Assembly: GCA_002633005.1 (NCBI GenBank)
Contig: NMRA01000453.1
Coordinates: forward strand, 213,695 to 277,694
DNA: 64,000 bases
From: Phoronis australis
Taxonomy: Eukaryota; Phoronida; Phoronidae
Reading direction: 5' to 3'
The position numbers were made by a program, and so were the translations under genes. Below the pieces are notes generated by a model, which was given only the letters and a program-made list of their open reading frames with translations, searched no databases and had not been told where the DNA came from. Shown one piece after another: positions 11,273 through 21,611 of the stretch. How positions within the stretch are numbered: the first letter of the stretch is position 1; each line of letters starts with the position of its first letter.

Positions 11273-14200
11273 TGCGTGTGTTCTTGTGAGCCTGTATAGT
11301 AATAGGGGACAATAGACTGTCATAAAATCAGGTATTAATCAGTGCCTGGTTCTATGCAACGTTGGTATTGCAATATCACACCCCACGTTGCTGCTGTTGA
11401 ACAAATGAATGCAGTTAATGTCATGCAACGGTCAGAGTTATCGAGTCGATAACTTTAAGTGTTTTAATTAACCCAGGTTAGCTCTTTTATACTCTAGTTT
11501 GGGATCAACCAGTTAACAAAAGAAAGTATTTTAATGATGCGTTAATGATTTTTAAACTAATTTTCATCTTCACACAGACTTGTGAGTTGGGCAGAGCTGT
11601 TGCAGACTACCAGTATATAATATCACTTACAAATAGAAGTCAGTTAGATTACAACTGGCAAGGGCATAATACTCATGTAAAATTACAAATTTTAAGCCAA
11701 AATGATGAAGTTTTTGCGCTTAAAAAATCTGCAGCTTTTCAAGCACAAAAAGAGATTCAGTGGTAAATCCCTTAGTTTTGAAATGAAAGGCTTACTGACT
11801 TTTCACTGTCAATGTTAGAGGAGTTGAAATACTTTTGGTCAAATGAAATTTTGGTTGTCAGCCCTGTCAGGAGTCCCATGGTTCTGATTCACAAAATTTC
11901 ACATTTCAAGTGTAGACTAGGCATTCTTTTAATTTGACAGATTTTGTTTTGTGTTGTTTTGTGTTGTTTTGTCTCTGATTTTTTCATTTGAAAACTTGGA
12001 TTTGTTGGAAAAGTTTACGAATTGATATAGTAAATATATAGACTCTGAGGTCAGCCAGTAGTGAAATATATTAAATAAATACAGAAAAATCAGGAACCCC
12101 AACTGGGAATCGAACGACAGGTCTCTAGATTGCCGGTTTAGTGCTCTTACCACTGAGCTAATGAGGACCTGATATCTGCACAATTACTGTTTACAGCCAA
12201 CATGACATAACAGTTGGCTGTAAACAGTAATTGCGCAAATATCGGGCCCTCAGTAGCTCAGTGGTAAGAGCACTAGACCGGCAATCTAGAGACCTGTGGT
12301 TCGATTCCTAGTTGGGGCTCCTGATTTTTCTGTGTTTATTTGATATTTATGAATTGATTTTGTTAAGTTTATGATCAGATGTGAAATTGTTGGGGTTTAA
12401 TAGTCTATTAAACCCCAACAATTTTACTTCTGATCAGAGACTTAACAAAACTTCAAATCTATTTTTAAGCGTTGCAGCCAACTGAAAGTTGTCAATGTGA
12501 AGGCTGATTTCATTGTTCACTACCACTAGTAAACATTGTATTTTAGGTGCTGGCACGTATGGTTAGAAATCTTGTGGCTGTTGAGGAAAGACAGATTCAG
12601 AGTGGAGGTAGTGGAGTGTCTAACTTACTCAGTAATCTTGAGTTGGGCACCATTATCTCCCCTGATGATCTGGAAACAAGAATCAGGCTTTGCAGAATCT
12701 GTATCCATCAAAAGATCAACATAGCCGAGGTATGCACTCTTCAAAAAATGATCACAAATATGAAACATCAAATTAGCATAAGAAATTAAACTAACTAATT
12801 GCTCATACGTGTTCTGGGCTAAGGGATTCAAGTGAAGAAGGTAGTGAATACATGAGCTAGCTGACATATGGTGTTACATAATATTAACATAATTTATGAT
12901 TGACATATGTCTCGAATAATAGAAAAATGATAAGTGCGTTGCACTAGCTCGTTACCAGAGATACATACTATATATTAAGTTTACAGTCTTGAACACCTAT
13001 GATCAATCGATCAGGTTTTAAACTCACCAGTGTTCAAGGATTCCCAGTCAATATGTTTCTTCATGTTGACTGTCGGCGTGGTACCAAATTATTGATATTG
13101 ACCACTACTCACAGTGGTCGTACTGTTTTTACTCTTTTTAAAAACTTGACAACTCGTCATAATTTGATCCCGGATCTTTATGATTGCAAGCCACTACCAC
13201 TTAGGCACTAGCGTCTCATTCAACTTTGCCGCTCTGTCAGCCAGTTTCAGATGTCTTGGAAACCTTGGCATATAAATCACAGTGAGAGCAAACTTCCATC
13301 GAGACATCATGGTTCCCTCCATCATATTGTAGAGATAGTGTCCCTAATGTCTGTGCATAGCGATACCCCCTGTGATCATGATCTTCTGTTGGGAGGCTGT
13401 AATCACTGGACAGGAAATAAAACAACCAAATCCTTGAATGTAGAAACTAAACTAAGTCAGTTTCTAGGAGTTTATCTCATGATGTTTATTCTGTCTATTT
13501 GATTTAGACTCTTGAACACCTTCAAAATATCGCTAGTTTCGGCCGTGGTCCCGCTGGGTTGCTGTCTCAGATGATGCTGGTTGCGGAACGGCAATTGAAG
13601 GAAGAAAAATCTGTTCCTAAGGTAAATTTGGTAGTGCTGTATAGCTTTGGGTGCCAAACTATCACAGTGCTACTTTGATTATGTGGTATTTATCCACACT
13701 GCTTCTCATCTGGAGGGCACTTGTTCCTCTGCTGCCATTTTGAGCATTATACATGGAAATTTGCACACTTTGGGATAGTTCGTGTTAGTATAGTTGGTTA
13801 CCCGGTTCTTGGTTGAATGGTAGGAAGAGAGCTAACAAGGTAGCAGCAGCAAGTTGATGGAGAGCATCTTAAAAACTAACTCAGTTGTTGAGTTTCTACT
13901 GACACACAAAGTTTATTAACTCTAACTACAATATAATGAATGAAAATGTGTGGGTTTTTGAATGACAATATTGAAAAATCGGGTGACCTGATCCAAATCA
14001 TGAATGAAATGTTGACAGATGTCTGCCATATACTGGGTTTCACTATGACTAGATATTGGTCAATGACATACTAGTAAACAAAACACAAGGATGTCCTGGA
14101 ATGGTTATATAACATAAAATGTTTTTTTAAAGACAACTGTACATCATAGGAAATGGGTAAACTCGCTCTTATTTAACTTGATGAGAATTCATGACACACT

Positions 14201-15797
14201 CAGGGAATTATACCAACACCAAAAAATCTGAGTTGGTTGGACACGATATATTGTTGTCATTTCCTAAGTATGCTGGCAGCCTAGTCTTTTCCAATACTAT
14301 GTCAAACATACAAGGAGTTTCTCTTCCTCAGCCTGTAATTTGTAGGGAATTGAATTTTCTTATTTCTTATTAAACAATCACCATTTAAAGATAATAGTGG
14401 AGGGTTTCCATGGAAACTAGAGAGACAAGCTCTTCTGGTCTGTGACCCTGGTGTCGCAGTTTAAGATTTCCCTAGGAAAAAAGGAACACCCTGTTGCATA
14501 AACTCAGGCCTCCTGATTTGCCAATCTGCATAGAGGATTTGCATGTTGTGTCGGCCTCTCATGGTTAATGGTCACATCTTTCTGTAGATAATGCCCAGAC
14601 TACGCAGTGACAATCCTCAAGTGCAGTTCTCTGTCGGCATGATTATGAAACACAGGAGGTGAGTCTATTAAATTTGTTCTGATCGAACTTTCTTCTGAAT
14701 CACCTTTATTACATACCTTTGATACACTTTCTTTACATTCTGATTATTGCAGGATAGACCTGATTTGGTTGAAAATTGACCAGGTTTGTTATCTAGTGAT
14801 TGTTACATTATGTGACCAACAGGTGGTGTACAGACCAAACTTAAAAATGTTTGTGATTCAAACTATTTTGTTGAATATTCATGATTATTAAGCAGCAATT
14901 TGCAAGACATGCACAACTACAGTATCCTGTGCAATACACTACTGTCACAACATAAACTTCAATACTTCACACAGATATCACTACAAGTGTGTCATCTATG
15001 GCTGGGACAAGGAATGCTTGGCCTCTCCACCTTGGATGAGTCAGATGGGGGTGCCAAACTTACCCAACGGACAGTACCAGCCCTTCTACAATGTGCTAGT
15101 ACACGATGGCTCTACCAGATATGCAGCACATGGTCAGTGAAAGCTCAGAAGTCTGTGACATCATTTTTATGTTAAGTTGGTTTAGTGAAGGACAGTTAAG
15201 TGGTGTAAATTTGTTTACTCAAGCTCAAAACTGGGAGTTTGAGCGATTGTCTAGTAAAATGCTTGTGTCTTCTTCATATTTTGCATTCAAAAGTGGCTTT
15301 TCCCAAACAATTTTCATACAGAAAATGCATTAGGCAGTGTACTTCCTACTAGGCAAAGTACTCAAGAAATAGACAGTGAATTAAAATACAGTCATTGGCT
15401 TCCATATTTTTGTGTTTTTTGTAATTCAGGTGGAGAATTGGCAATTGATGTCTTTATTTGGAAATGCACTGGAATCATTTTTGTTCATGGTATCTAATAG
15501 GAACATAAACATAAAAACTGATACATTGATGATTTTTTTATGTAGCTTCATTACTGGTATCAAAATATGCTTGCTGTTTATTCCAAAAATTTCCAACTTG
15601 TATATTCTATTTAAATTTCAGACAATTTAGAATTTATTGAAGAACCTTGTGTGATCACGCACTCAGAAATTGGCAGATATTTTCACTCATTCTGCGGTAC
15701 CCACTACGAAATGAATGAAGAGAAATGTCAAGAATATCCCCAGGATGCAGAGACGACTGTGAACCATGCGCACACTTACTATCAACACTTGACATAG
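3951..15797 (+). CDS. FBXO21: F-box only protein 21 (FBXO21), 11 exons, complete
   Basis: Substrate-recognition subunit of an SCF (SKP1-CUL1-F-box) ubiquitin ligase. Exons read: 3951-4156, 5294-5542, 7158-7282, 8045-8200, 8758-8894, 10437-10715, 12547-12729, 13508-13621, 14588-14658, 14975-15132, 15622-15797. All junctions are GT-AG and in phase, giving 617 aa; the human protein is about 628. An F-box lies at about residues 20-65 (LPHEILEHILS...VWKTL). A SirB1/transglutaminase-like middle domain follows (GIPISLAVIYLAISRRLGV, then VNFPSHFFLKW in exon 6). The C-terminus is a YccV/HspQ-like domain from about residue 490 (VGMIMKHRRYHYKCVIYGW, QPFYNVLVHDGSTRYAA, GRYFSHFCGTHY). This order is diagnostic of FBXO21. 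Known family role: mammalian FBXO21 ubiquitinates EID1 and ASK1; the targets here are unknown. The start is the first ATG of a CpG-richer exon (ACGATGGCGGCT), as in the mammalian gene. The identification is firm; exact ends of small exons are by eye. Confidence 0.93.
4157..5293 (+). other. FBXO21 intron 1
   Basis: Phase-2 intron, GTAAGT to TTTCAG. Unique-looking AT-rich sequence. The short open frames inside (4399-4611, 4730-4939, 5017-5229) show no conserved features and no splice signals consistent with the gene. Confidence 0.7.
5662..5764. repeat. Two-unit ~50-bp tandem repeat
   Basis: Two diverged units share GTCTGYCCATTATA, then CATGTAAATGCA or the equivalent AATGTAAATGCA, followed by a G-rich tail (CAGGGGG). 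The unit is about 51 bases. It is intronic, with no function suggested. Confidence 0.65.
6781..6864. repeat. Hairpin (foldback) element, family A
   Basis: Imperfect inverted repeat. The left arm begins at about 6781 (TATAACGTGCC...TTTGAGAACCAGTTTTC). The right arm runs from about 6832 to 6864 (GAAACTGATTCTCAAAAT...GGCACGTTATA). Arms are about 32 bases with a loop of about 18. The inner arm GAGAACCAGTTT is shared with the hairpin at 25336-25435. A MITE-like foldback is the simplest reading. Confidence 0.75.
7283..8757 (+). other. FBXO21 introns 3 and 4 around exon 4
   Basis: Intron 3 is 7283-8044 and intron 4 is 8201-8757; exon 4 (8045-8200) lies between them. Both introns are AT-rich with nothing recognisable except a short T/G-rich run (TTTTGTTTTGTTTTGG) near 8470. 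Confidence 0.7.
8895..10436 (+). other. FBXO21 intron 5
   Basis: No genes. A compact hairpin lies at 9101-9125 (GATGACCGGTTG paired with CAACCAGTCATC, one mismatch, one-base loop). A second foldback lies near 9472-9515 (TGTCTAGTGTT against ACACTAGACA). The remainder is AT-rich unique sequence. Confidence 0.65.
10826..11005. repeat. Dispersed repeat R1, short copy
   Basis: Two blocks recur elsewhere in the window. Block 1 (about 10826-10916, containing TTCTAGCTCCTCAGCTCGG then TTTTAACCATATAT) matches 55837-55928. Block 2 (10924-11005, GATCAGTGCAATGGGCC then a hairpin and CCTGCAATT) matches 57074-57139. The blocks are adjacent here but separated by about 1.15 kb in the other copy. Block 2 here has about 11 extra bases before the hairpin. 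Confidence 0.8.
11231..11280. repeat. (GT)n/(GCGT)n microsatellite
   Basis: About 50 bases of GT dinucleotides grading into GCGT tetranucleotides. Confidence 0.97.
12066..12346. repeat. Palindrome of two opposed tRNA-like sequences (SINE-like foldback)
   Basis: Near-perfect inverted repeat with arms of about 135 bases (12066-12201 and 12213-12346) around an 11-base loop. Each arm contains a tRNA-like sequence. On the plus strand the A box TAGCTCAGTGG is at 12254-12264, the anticodon stem CTAGA/TCTAG encloses the loop CCGGCAA, and the B box GGTTCGATTCC is at 12298-12308. The left arm carries the same on the minus strand. The anticodon would be GGC (Ala), but position 33 is C rather than U and the acceptor and T stems are mismatched. 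A functional tRNA is therefore unlikely; a tRNA-derived repeat is favoured. Confidence 0.88.
12358..12450. repeat. Near-perfect palindrome, ~45-base arms
   Basis: The left arm (12358-12402, with GATCAGATGTGAAATTGTTG then GGGTTTAATA) pairs with the right arm (12406-12450, with TATTAAACCCC then CAACAATTTTACTTCTGATC) around a three-base loop. It lies only about 12 bases from the tRNA-like palindrome, so two foldbacks sit side by side. Confidence 0.9.
12730..15621 (+). other. FBXO21 introns 7-10
   Basis: Introns 12730-13507, 13622-14587, 14659-14974 and 15133-15621, interrupted by exons 8-10. No repeats of note and no further conserved coding sequence. Confidence 0.65.
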
Positions 15798-16861
15798 TCA
15801 TAACACTTGTGTTAGTGACCTTTTTATTCACTGTTATTGTGCTCCGCTATACTTACCCTGGACATCTTCAAATTTGAATTACGCATGTGATTATTCACAA
15901 CCCGTTCCAAGTGTTAGCACATTCGTGCTCCTTGGTTGCTGTAAAAGCTGTTGATAAACAGTGAATTACTCATGATGGTAATTGTAAGCTGTGGTTGTGT
16001 TTGTCTTTCACCAGGTTTAAGGTGTGCTTGTGGTGGTATGGGTGTTTAATGGAGAGTATGGCCTTGCCTTAAATTCTGAGTATGGCCTGGGTTTAGATTC
16101 TGAGAATGGCACTTAAATGGTGATGCAGGTCTTTCGTTCAAGTGATTACCATTTAGTTATGAAATATTTTCTGGGACAGGTGACATCTGGATGTTGGTTC
16201 TCTTAGGTTGATGTACCACCAGCCTCAAGCGTACTTGACTGTTGTTAGCATTTCAAATTTTATTGTGGAGTTGTCAGTGCCTAAGGAATAGGTGGTCTAA
16301 TGGCTTATGAACAGATGCCCTTATCATTCAGCATCTTGAAATGTTTGTACACCTCCAGCACTACATCTTTCTGTGCCTCTCTCAAATCAGAGGTCAGTTT
16401 TCTTGTTTTGCGGTATAACTGTTAATCATTTACAACAGTGGCAGATTAGCTATGGAGTTTTACAAGTAACATGAAAGCGAAAAATATCGCTGAATTATGA
16501 CACTGAAAATTGAGACTATTAAAACAGTCAGTTAGCCTGCCTCTCCATTCTTGTGTGGTATTACAATACCATATAATGTATAAACGTATTCGTGTTATAT
16601 TTATTGTTTAAAATTGCTTATTAACACGAGACTTTGGTGTCAGTAATTAGCTTCTGTTTGTGCAGAAACTCCAAAACTGTCCTGCTGCATTGTTCAGAAA
16701 ATTGCCCTTTGTTTTTTTTCAATAACTTGACTTTCTTGTTGTCATAAAAGCAAGTAGTGAGAAGGTTTGTTTCCAATGTCTAATTGTGTCTGCTCAATAC
16801 TTGCATTATCAACAGACATTTTGATGCAATTTAATATGTGAAACATTTAAAGAACAATAAA
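15798..16861 (+). other. FBXO21 3' UTR with polyadenylation signal
   Basis: Non-coding sequence after the FBXO21 stop. An AATAAA hexamer at 16856-16861, followed by a T-rich stretch, is the best end-of-message candidate, giving a 3' UTR of about 1.06 kb. Confidence 0.6.
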
Positions 16862-17626
16862 ATATTTTTATTTCTAAACCATTTCCATGGCTGTTGTTTT
16901 CCTCATTGTTCAATACATATTTCTGTTTATGGTCTCATGCTGCAGTTTTAAACAATGGAAAAGAACAGTAGTTTAACAAGAACGACATGGCATTTAAATT
17001 GACTCGTTTTTAAGAGAAGTACAACAAATAGGAACACCATACTCTGTTATGACTTATGATTCTAGATCAAAAATTCAACATTGAAAGTACCGGTATATAC
17101 TTTTTGAAAACACCAAATATTATGCAGAACATAGGGAATCACTGTCTTGTTACTAATTGTTTTCCAGCAATCAAATTGAATTATAATGTAGTATCCCACA
17201 ATATTTATTTTGCATCAGTAATAATAATTTTGTCTTGTTTAATGAAAGTTGAAGAGAAAGAAATCTCAATGCATTAAAAAAAAGATTGCCTTACCTACAA
17301 CATGGTAGTTTAGTGAGATCATGTGTTCAAAATCTCATGTAAACTTTGATGAAACCATTGTCAAGAGCCGTCAGCAGTAGGACATCTTGAGGTAAAATAA
17401 ATCGCTCGGATTCTTAAATGTGCACATTCATTATTAATTTTATGATATGGATGTGCACAACGCTGTAATGAGCCCTTTCTGACGATACATTTATTTTAAT
17501 TTCATGACTACAGGAGATAACAACAAGTTATATTATACCACTGACAGTGAGCAGAATGCCATTGTGTTTTGCTTATTTCTACTTTAACATTACAAGAAGA
17601 CATGTTTAGCAAACAGTTTATTTTAA
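16862..17626. other. Convergent intergenic interval FBXO21/TEKT1
   Basis: AT-rich spacer of about 0.76 kb between the FBXO21 polyadenylation signal and the TEKT1 signal on the other strand. Nothing recognisable lies in it; the open frame at 17056-17277 is low-complexity and not protein-like. Confidence 0.6.
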
Positions 17627-17632
17627 ATAAAA
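17627..17632 (-). terminator. Candidate TEKT1 polyadenylation signal
   Basis: TTTATT on the plus strand (AATAAA on the minus strand) about 260 bases beyond the TEKT1 stop. It is the first canonical hexamer seen downstream. Confidence 0.5.
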
Positions 17633-17888
17633 ATAAAAACAATGTACGCAAAACGATGCGTGCTCCATATAGCTAGCATTCAATAATGCTTAGTTTACTA
17701 AAGAAGTGACCAATACCAGCATTCGTCATGCAACAAGTTTCCTTCCTAACTGTAGTGGCAGAAATTTTCCATTCAAGTGGCAACAGCAGGAAATGTACAA
17801 GGCTGTTGTCACTAATATAAACCACATCAAGTTGGAAAGTTTCCACATAGGTAGTCAGTGTACAAGTGTGTATACAGTCTCTTGCCAA

Positions 17889-20883
17889 TTAAAATGCCTG
17901 GATGTTGATACTTTCCCTCATTCCCATGCACTGAACTTCATCGATAAACAATGTATTTGCTTTAGTGTCAATATCTTCCTCCAACACAAGTTGGTTACGA
18001 ACAAGTCCTTTGTGTGATGTTTCTGAGTCTTTCAACCTGGCATCCAGCTGACTCAAAGAGTCCGTGATCTCGCTGACCTCTGCTATGAGACGGTACTGAA
18101 CGGGGTCTCTGCAAAGCTCATTGTTAGGTCGGTTTGTGCGTGTGTCCAGCCGTGTCTGGGCTAATTTCATTGGTGCCTCCTTGTCATAGATGCCCTTCTC
18201 CAAGCCAGTGATATTTTCCTCCATGTGTTTGATTTGAGCAATGACCTAGTGAACAAAAAGTAACAGAAAGTCAGTAATGCTTGAAACATCTCCGTGACAA
18301 AATTCATTTCTTAGCTGTTCTACTTTCCAACAGTATTAATACTTCAAGATGCAGTTATTAACTCTGTGAATGTGCCACCCTTAGCAAAGCATGTGGTTTT
18401 TAAGAAACTTTCAAAAACTAACCTCCTCGTTAAACTATGTACAAAGCACCGACTTAAGTCAATTTAATTTAATTAATACTGTTTTTGCTCATGTTTAATG
18501 GAATCGCCAGAGAAAACTTGGTTGCTCAGAATAATATTAGTTGCCTTGTGCTAGACTTAAAATTTGGTTGTTGCACGACGTCAAAGCATCGTTCATCACA
18601 GAGTAAAACATGACATTTGATAGTGTGATGTGATTTCAAGTTTGTCATCTATCATATATCACTTTTAATAACTGGGCCTGGCTGTTAAGCGCATACTTCT
18701 GAACACACTGCAATACTGTGCCAAAAACATAACACGACTTACCCGGGCAAGATGATTCTCCAGTTTGCCCTTTGTATCCTTCGTCTCCTCAATTCTTTTA
18801 CGGAAGGCAAGATCCACGTCTGCCCTCTGTTTGTTCATGTCATTGGCTGTTTGCTGCAGTACTCCGTCTGTGATTGTTCGCAGCTGAACCGAGTTCATCC
18901 TCTCACGCTCTGCCTTTTTGATATTGTCATTAGAGTAACCCTCCCACTCTTCTGGAGTCACAGAGCTGAAGAAAAATAAAAAAAACACATTGAAGATACA
19001 TGCATTTAACAACCCAAAATCAAAGACATTACAGAGAATTTTAGATGAGACAACTGACAGCTGATTTAAATTTTCAAAAAGTAGTTCCTTCATAAAATTG
19101 AGTTTGCCTGCATTAATAACATGCAAACTGGTTTATAATCATTAAACGAGTATTGGTGCTGTGACTTGTTACCTAGTTTTTGATGCAAATAAGACACTGA
19201 CATTCATAATTATTAACAAATCTGTCTCAGCACTTCAGCGTTAAGATTCAGTCAACATGTATATCTGTTCATCAAAAGTAAAAGGTGCACGCTAAGTGTG
19301 TAGGTTTCTTCAAGTAAATCATAAATAAAGTGTACAACACTTGCACTTACTTAGCTTCGATCTTTGCTGCACCATCCTTGTATCGGATATCAGCTGAATT
19401 GTTGCGCAGTGTTGCACAGTAGTCATCAATGTTGACTGCTGAGAACTTGTCTTTCAAGTCTTTCTCCAGCTGGTACTTAGCTTTTCTGTTCAGCCTGTAA
19501 TAAAGATTAAATATTGAAGTGTAACGTGTAAGACATTTTGAATTTAATGCATTTTAAAGTTTGTGACAACTAAAACACTAAATTTCTATGAAATCTCAGC
19601 TTTGTTTGAGTTAGAGGCTGATAACTTATCTCACTTTGCTTCACTCAGTACTCAGTAGATTGCTCACAATACCGAACAACTAATACCAAGAACTTTTAAA
19701 AGAACACTCCGAACTCTGCTGCTGCAGCATCCCATTCTTTACACTGAACCATGTCATTGCAATTCTTATCAATAAACAAACCGACAAACCCATTAATACA
19801 GTTTTGTTCAATCAATTATGCAACAATCACATGAGAATATAAATCCATATATGCCTCTGTAGATTTGCAGTAACTTCTCTAATATGTCTTCATGAAATCA
19901 ATGCAACAATGAACACAGATCAATAGTTCCATCTGATACACACCTAACTTGTTCAGTACAGTTCTCAATAGTACGCTGTAGCAGTGACATCACACCCTGG
20001 ATTGCCTCCACCTCCTTAAACAGCTCCTTTTGCACGTCGTCATGCACCAAGTCAATGCCCCGTCTCTTTTCCCTGTTTACCAGGCACTGCTGAGCGATGT
20101 GCAGTGGCTCATCACATGCCTGCAGAGCTTTCTCTACGCGTGCCTTGAAAGCCAGAAGATTGTCTATTTCTTCAACAAGTTCAGCAAGCTTGTTGTCAAG
20201 CTCTCCCTTCCAGAACTTAATATCATCCATACGTTGTTCTGAAACATAAAACATACTAATGTCACTCATGTAACACATAAAAATTTTCAATGAAATTTTC
20301 ACACAAAAGACAACACCAGATATATTGATTACGGATAAAATCTATCATTTTTTCTAGGCTGACTGAAAATTGACTTTCTAAAACCGCTCTGAGGTTGTGG
20401 CGTGTTACAAATATTGTTAAAATCTCTTGGTCAATTTACACCGACCTCTTGTCTATTTACAGTGACACTGTAAATAGACAAAAGGTCGGTGTAAATAGAC
20501 CAAGAGATTTTAATAATAGCTGTGACTGAAATTATGACAAAAAGATGGGGCTTGTTCAGCTAAATATGCCTTCGACAAAACACCCACTCTTAACACCCAT
20601 ATTTCTGCTGTACTCCTCTTGACAGGGCTATTTACTGCATCAGTGGAATTTTGTGAAATGATGTTGGATGTTTACTGAGTTGCTAATACTTACCAAATTT
20701 TTTATCAACATCAGCTTGCGTCCTTTCAACCCGCTTCTGCGTTTCATCATTCAGTCTCTCCGACTCCATAACCAGACGTTCTGCTGCGGCCCGTTCTTTT
20801 TCAGCATTGTTGTACTTTGTCTTATTGGCCTGGGTCCACTCTGGGTGGGTGAACCTCGTGGGAGCTTTTATAATCTGGGCCAT
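17889..20883 (-). CDS. TEKT1: Tektin-1 (TEKT1), five coding exons, complete
   Basis: Filament-forming protein of the doublet microtubule lumen in cilia and sperm flagella. Coding exons in transcript order: 20883-20694, 20238-19944, 19494-19351, 18965-18743, 18245-17889. All splice sites are GT-AG and in phase, giving 402 aa (human TEKT1 418). Landmarks in family order: FTHPEWTQANKTKY at the N-terminus; FWKGELDNKL; PLHIAQQCLVNREKRRGIDL; LNRKAKYQLEKDLKDKF with DIRYKDGAAKIEA; SVTPEEWEGYSNDNI; TRLDTRTNRPNNELCRD; and FIDEVQCMGMRESI at the C-terminus. Long alpha-helical coiled-coil composition throughout. The tektin nonapeptide, normally RPNVELCRD, reads RPNNELCRD (residues 323-331). A splice acceptor (TTTGTAG) four bases before the ATG shows the first exon is non-coding. 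Similarity is closest to tektin-1 rather than tektins 2-5. Confidence 0.95.
18246..20693 (-). other. TEKT1 introns 1-4
   Basis: Introns 18246-18742, 18966-19350, 19495-19943 and 20239-20693, all GT-AG. The last contains the 52-base-arm palindrome at 20413-20517; the others show nothing recognisable. Confidence 0.75.
20413..20517. repeat. Near-perfect palindrome, ~52-base arms, one-base loop
   Basis: The left arm 20413-20464 (ATTGTTAAAATCTCTTGGTC ... TCTATTTACAGTG) pairs with 20466-20517 (CACTGTAAATAGACAAAAGG ... CAAGAGATTTTAATAAT) around base 20465. A few mismatches only. Foldback or MITE-like insert in the first coding intron of TEKT1. Confidence 0.9.
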
Positions 20884-21360
20884 GTTTCTACAAAGAGCAG
20901 AATGAATCTTACAGTTGACAAAATAACTCGATGTTACCTGGTTACTTAAAATATTTAATAATTCAGTGGTCTGTTGGTGAGAATACTATTGACAGATCTT
21001 ATTACTGAAAACTGTACTAGCGAATGGTTAATTTTTGAGATTTTTTTCATTTTCTCAATCACTGACAAGCTTTTCAGATTAAACTAATCATCAATTTCCC
21101 ATAGCCTTATGTATTTAGTTATGTATGAGACTTGCGGTTCTCAGGCAAATTTCATGAAACTTCTTGTGACAATATCGATTGGCTTCTACTGTTCTGTCTT
21201 GCTTTGATAGAATCAGCGAACTGTTAACGTTATGTTCTCACAATTTCGTTGCAATTTACAATGTACATACCTGTCGTTAATCCCTCAAATGTCTGAATTT
21301 AATCTACTCCTCGCCGTTCTCGCACCCTTCTCGAAAATACTAGATGCTTTGCCCTATCAA
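20884..21360 (-). other. TEKT1 5' UTR with leader intron
   Basis: The coding exon begins at 20887, just after an acceptor on the minus strand (CTCTTTGTAG). Upstream, the minus-strand sequence GACAG|GTATGT gives a good donor with the exon ending at 21271. A 5'-UTR exon from somewhere near 21340-21360 to 21271, plus a 383-base leader intron (20888-21270), is inferred. The transcription start is not visible. Confidence 0.55.
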
Positions 21361-21611
21361 GTCAATAAAGAGGAACAGTAACATAGCAACAGCGGGTTGC
21401 TATAATAAAGCGCTTATTTGTGATTGGTCGATTCCTACGAGACTTCTTCAAATATCGCGGTAATGCTAGAGACTTTATAACCAGGTCACAGGTCACAACT
21501 TGGCCAAGTGGCAAGGGATGGTTGTGCTCTGCAGTCGCTGTGAAATGCAACCGGGTAATTGTTAGTTGAGCTTTTATTTTGCCTAAGACAAGAGCGCGTA
21601 GCAGAGAAGCA
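21361..21611. promoter_or_regulatory. Bidirectional promoter region TEKT1/SLC25A1
   Basis: About 250 bases separate the inferred TEKT1 leader exon from the SLC25A1 start codon on the opposite strand. The interval is more CpG-containing than its surroundings (GCGGG, CGCGG, GAGCGCG). It contains an X-box-like site and an opposed half-site at 21378-21403. No TATA box is evident for either gene. The last part must be the SLC25A1 5' UTR. Confidence 0.6.
21378..21403. promoter_or_regulatory. RFX X-box-like site with opposed half-site
   Basis: GTAACATAGCAAC at 21378-21390 fits the RFX X-box pattern (GTNRC, spacer, RGYAAC) closely, with a perfect AGCAAC half. Five bases on, GTTGCTAT (21396-21403) is the exact reverse complement of ATAGCAAC (21383-21390). 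RFX factors control ciliary genes including tektins in many animals, so TEKT1 is the likely target. Binding is inferred, not shown. Confidence 0.6.

Larger units (their letters stand above)
10716..12546 (+). other. FBXO21 intron 6, repeat-rich
   Basis: Holds a dispersed repeat copy (10826-11005), a (GT)n/(GCGT)n microsatellite (11231-11280), a T/G-rich simple run (about 11943-11972), a palindrome of two opposed tRNA-like sequences (12066-12346) and a second palindrome (12358-12450). A 62-codon open stretch after an AG at 11576 does not match FBXO21 and has no donor. Confidence 0.75.

Noticed and set aside
11577-11766. Possible extra FBXO21 exon after an AG at 11576
   Set aside because: The peptide does not match FBXO21 and there is no donor before the stop. 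Exons 6 and 7 join in phase and match the family without it.
12240-12330. Functional tRNA-Ala(GGC) gene
   Set aside because: C replaces U at position 33, the acceptor and T stems are mismatched, and the sequence is one arm of a palindrome.
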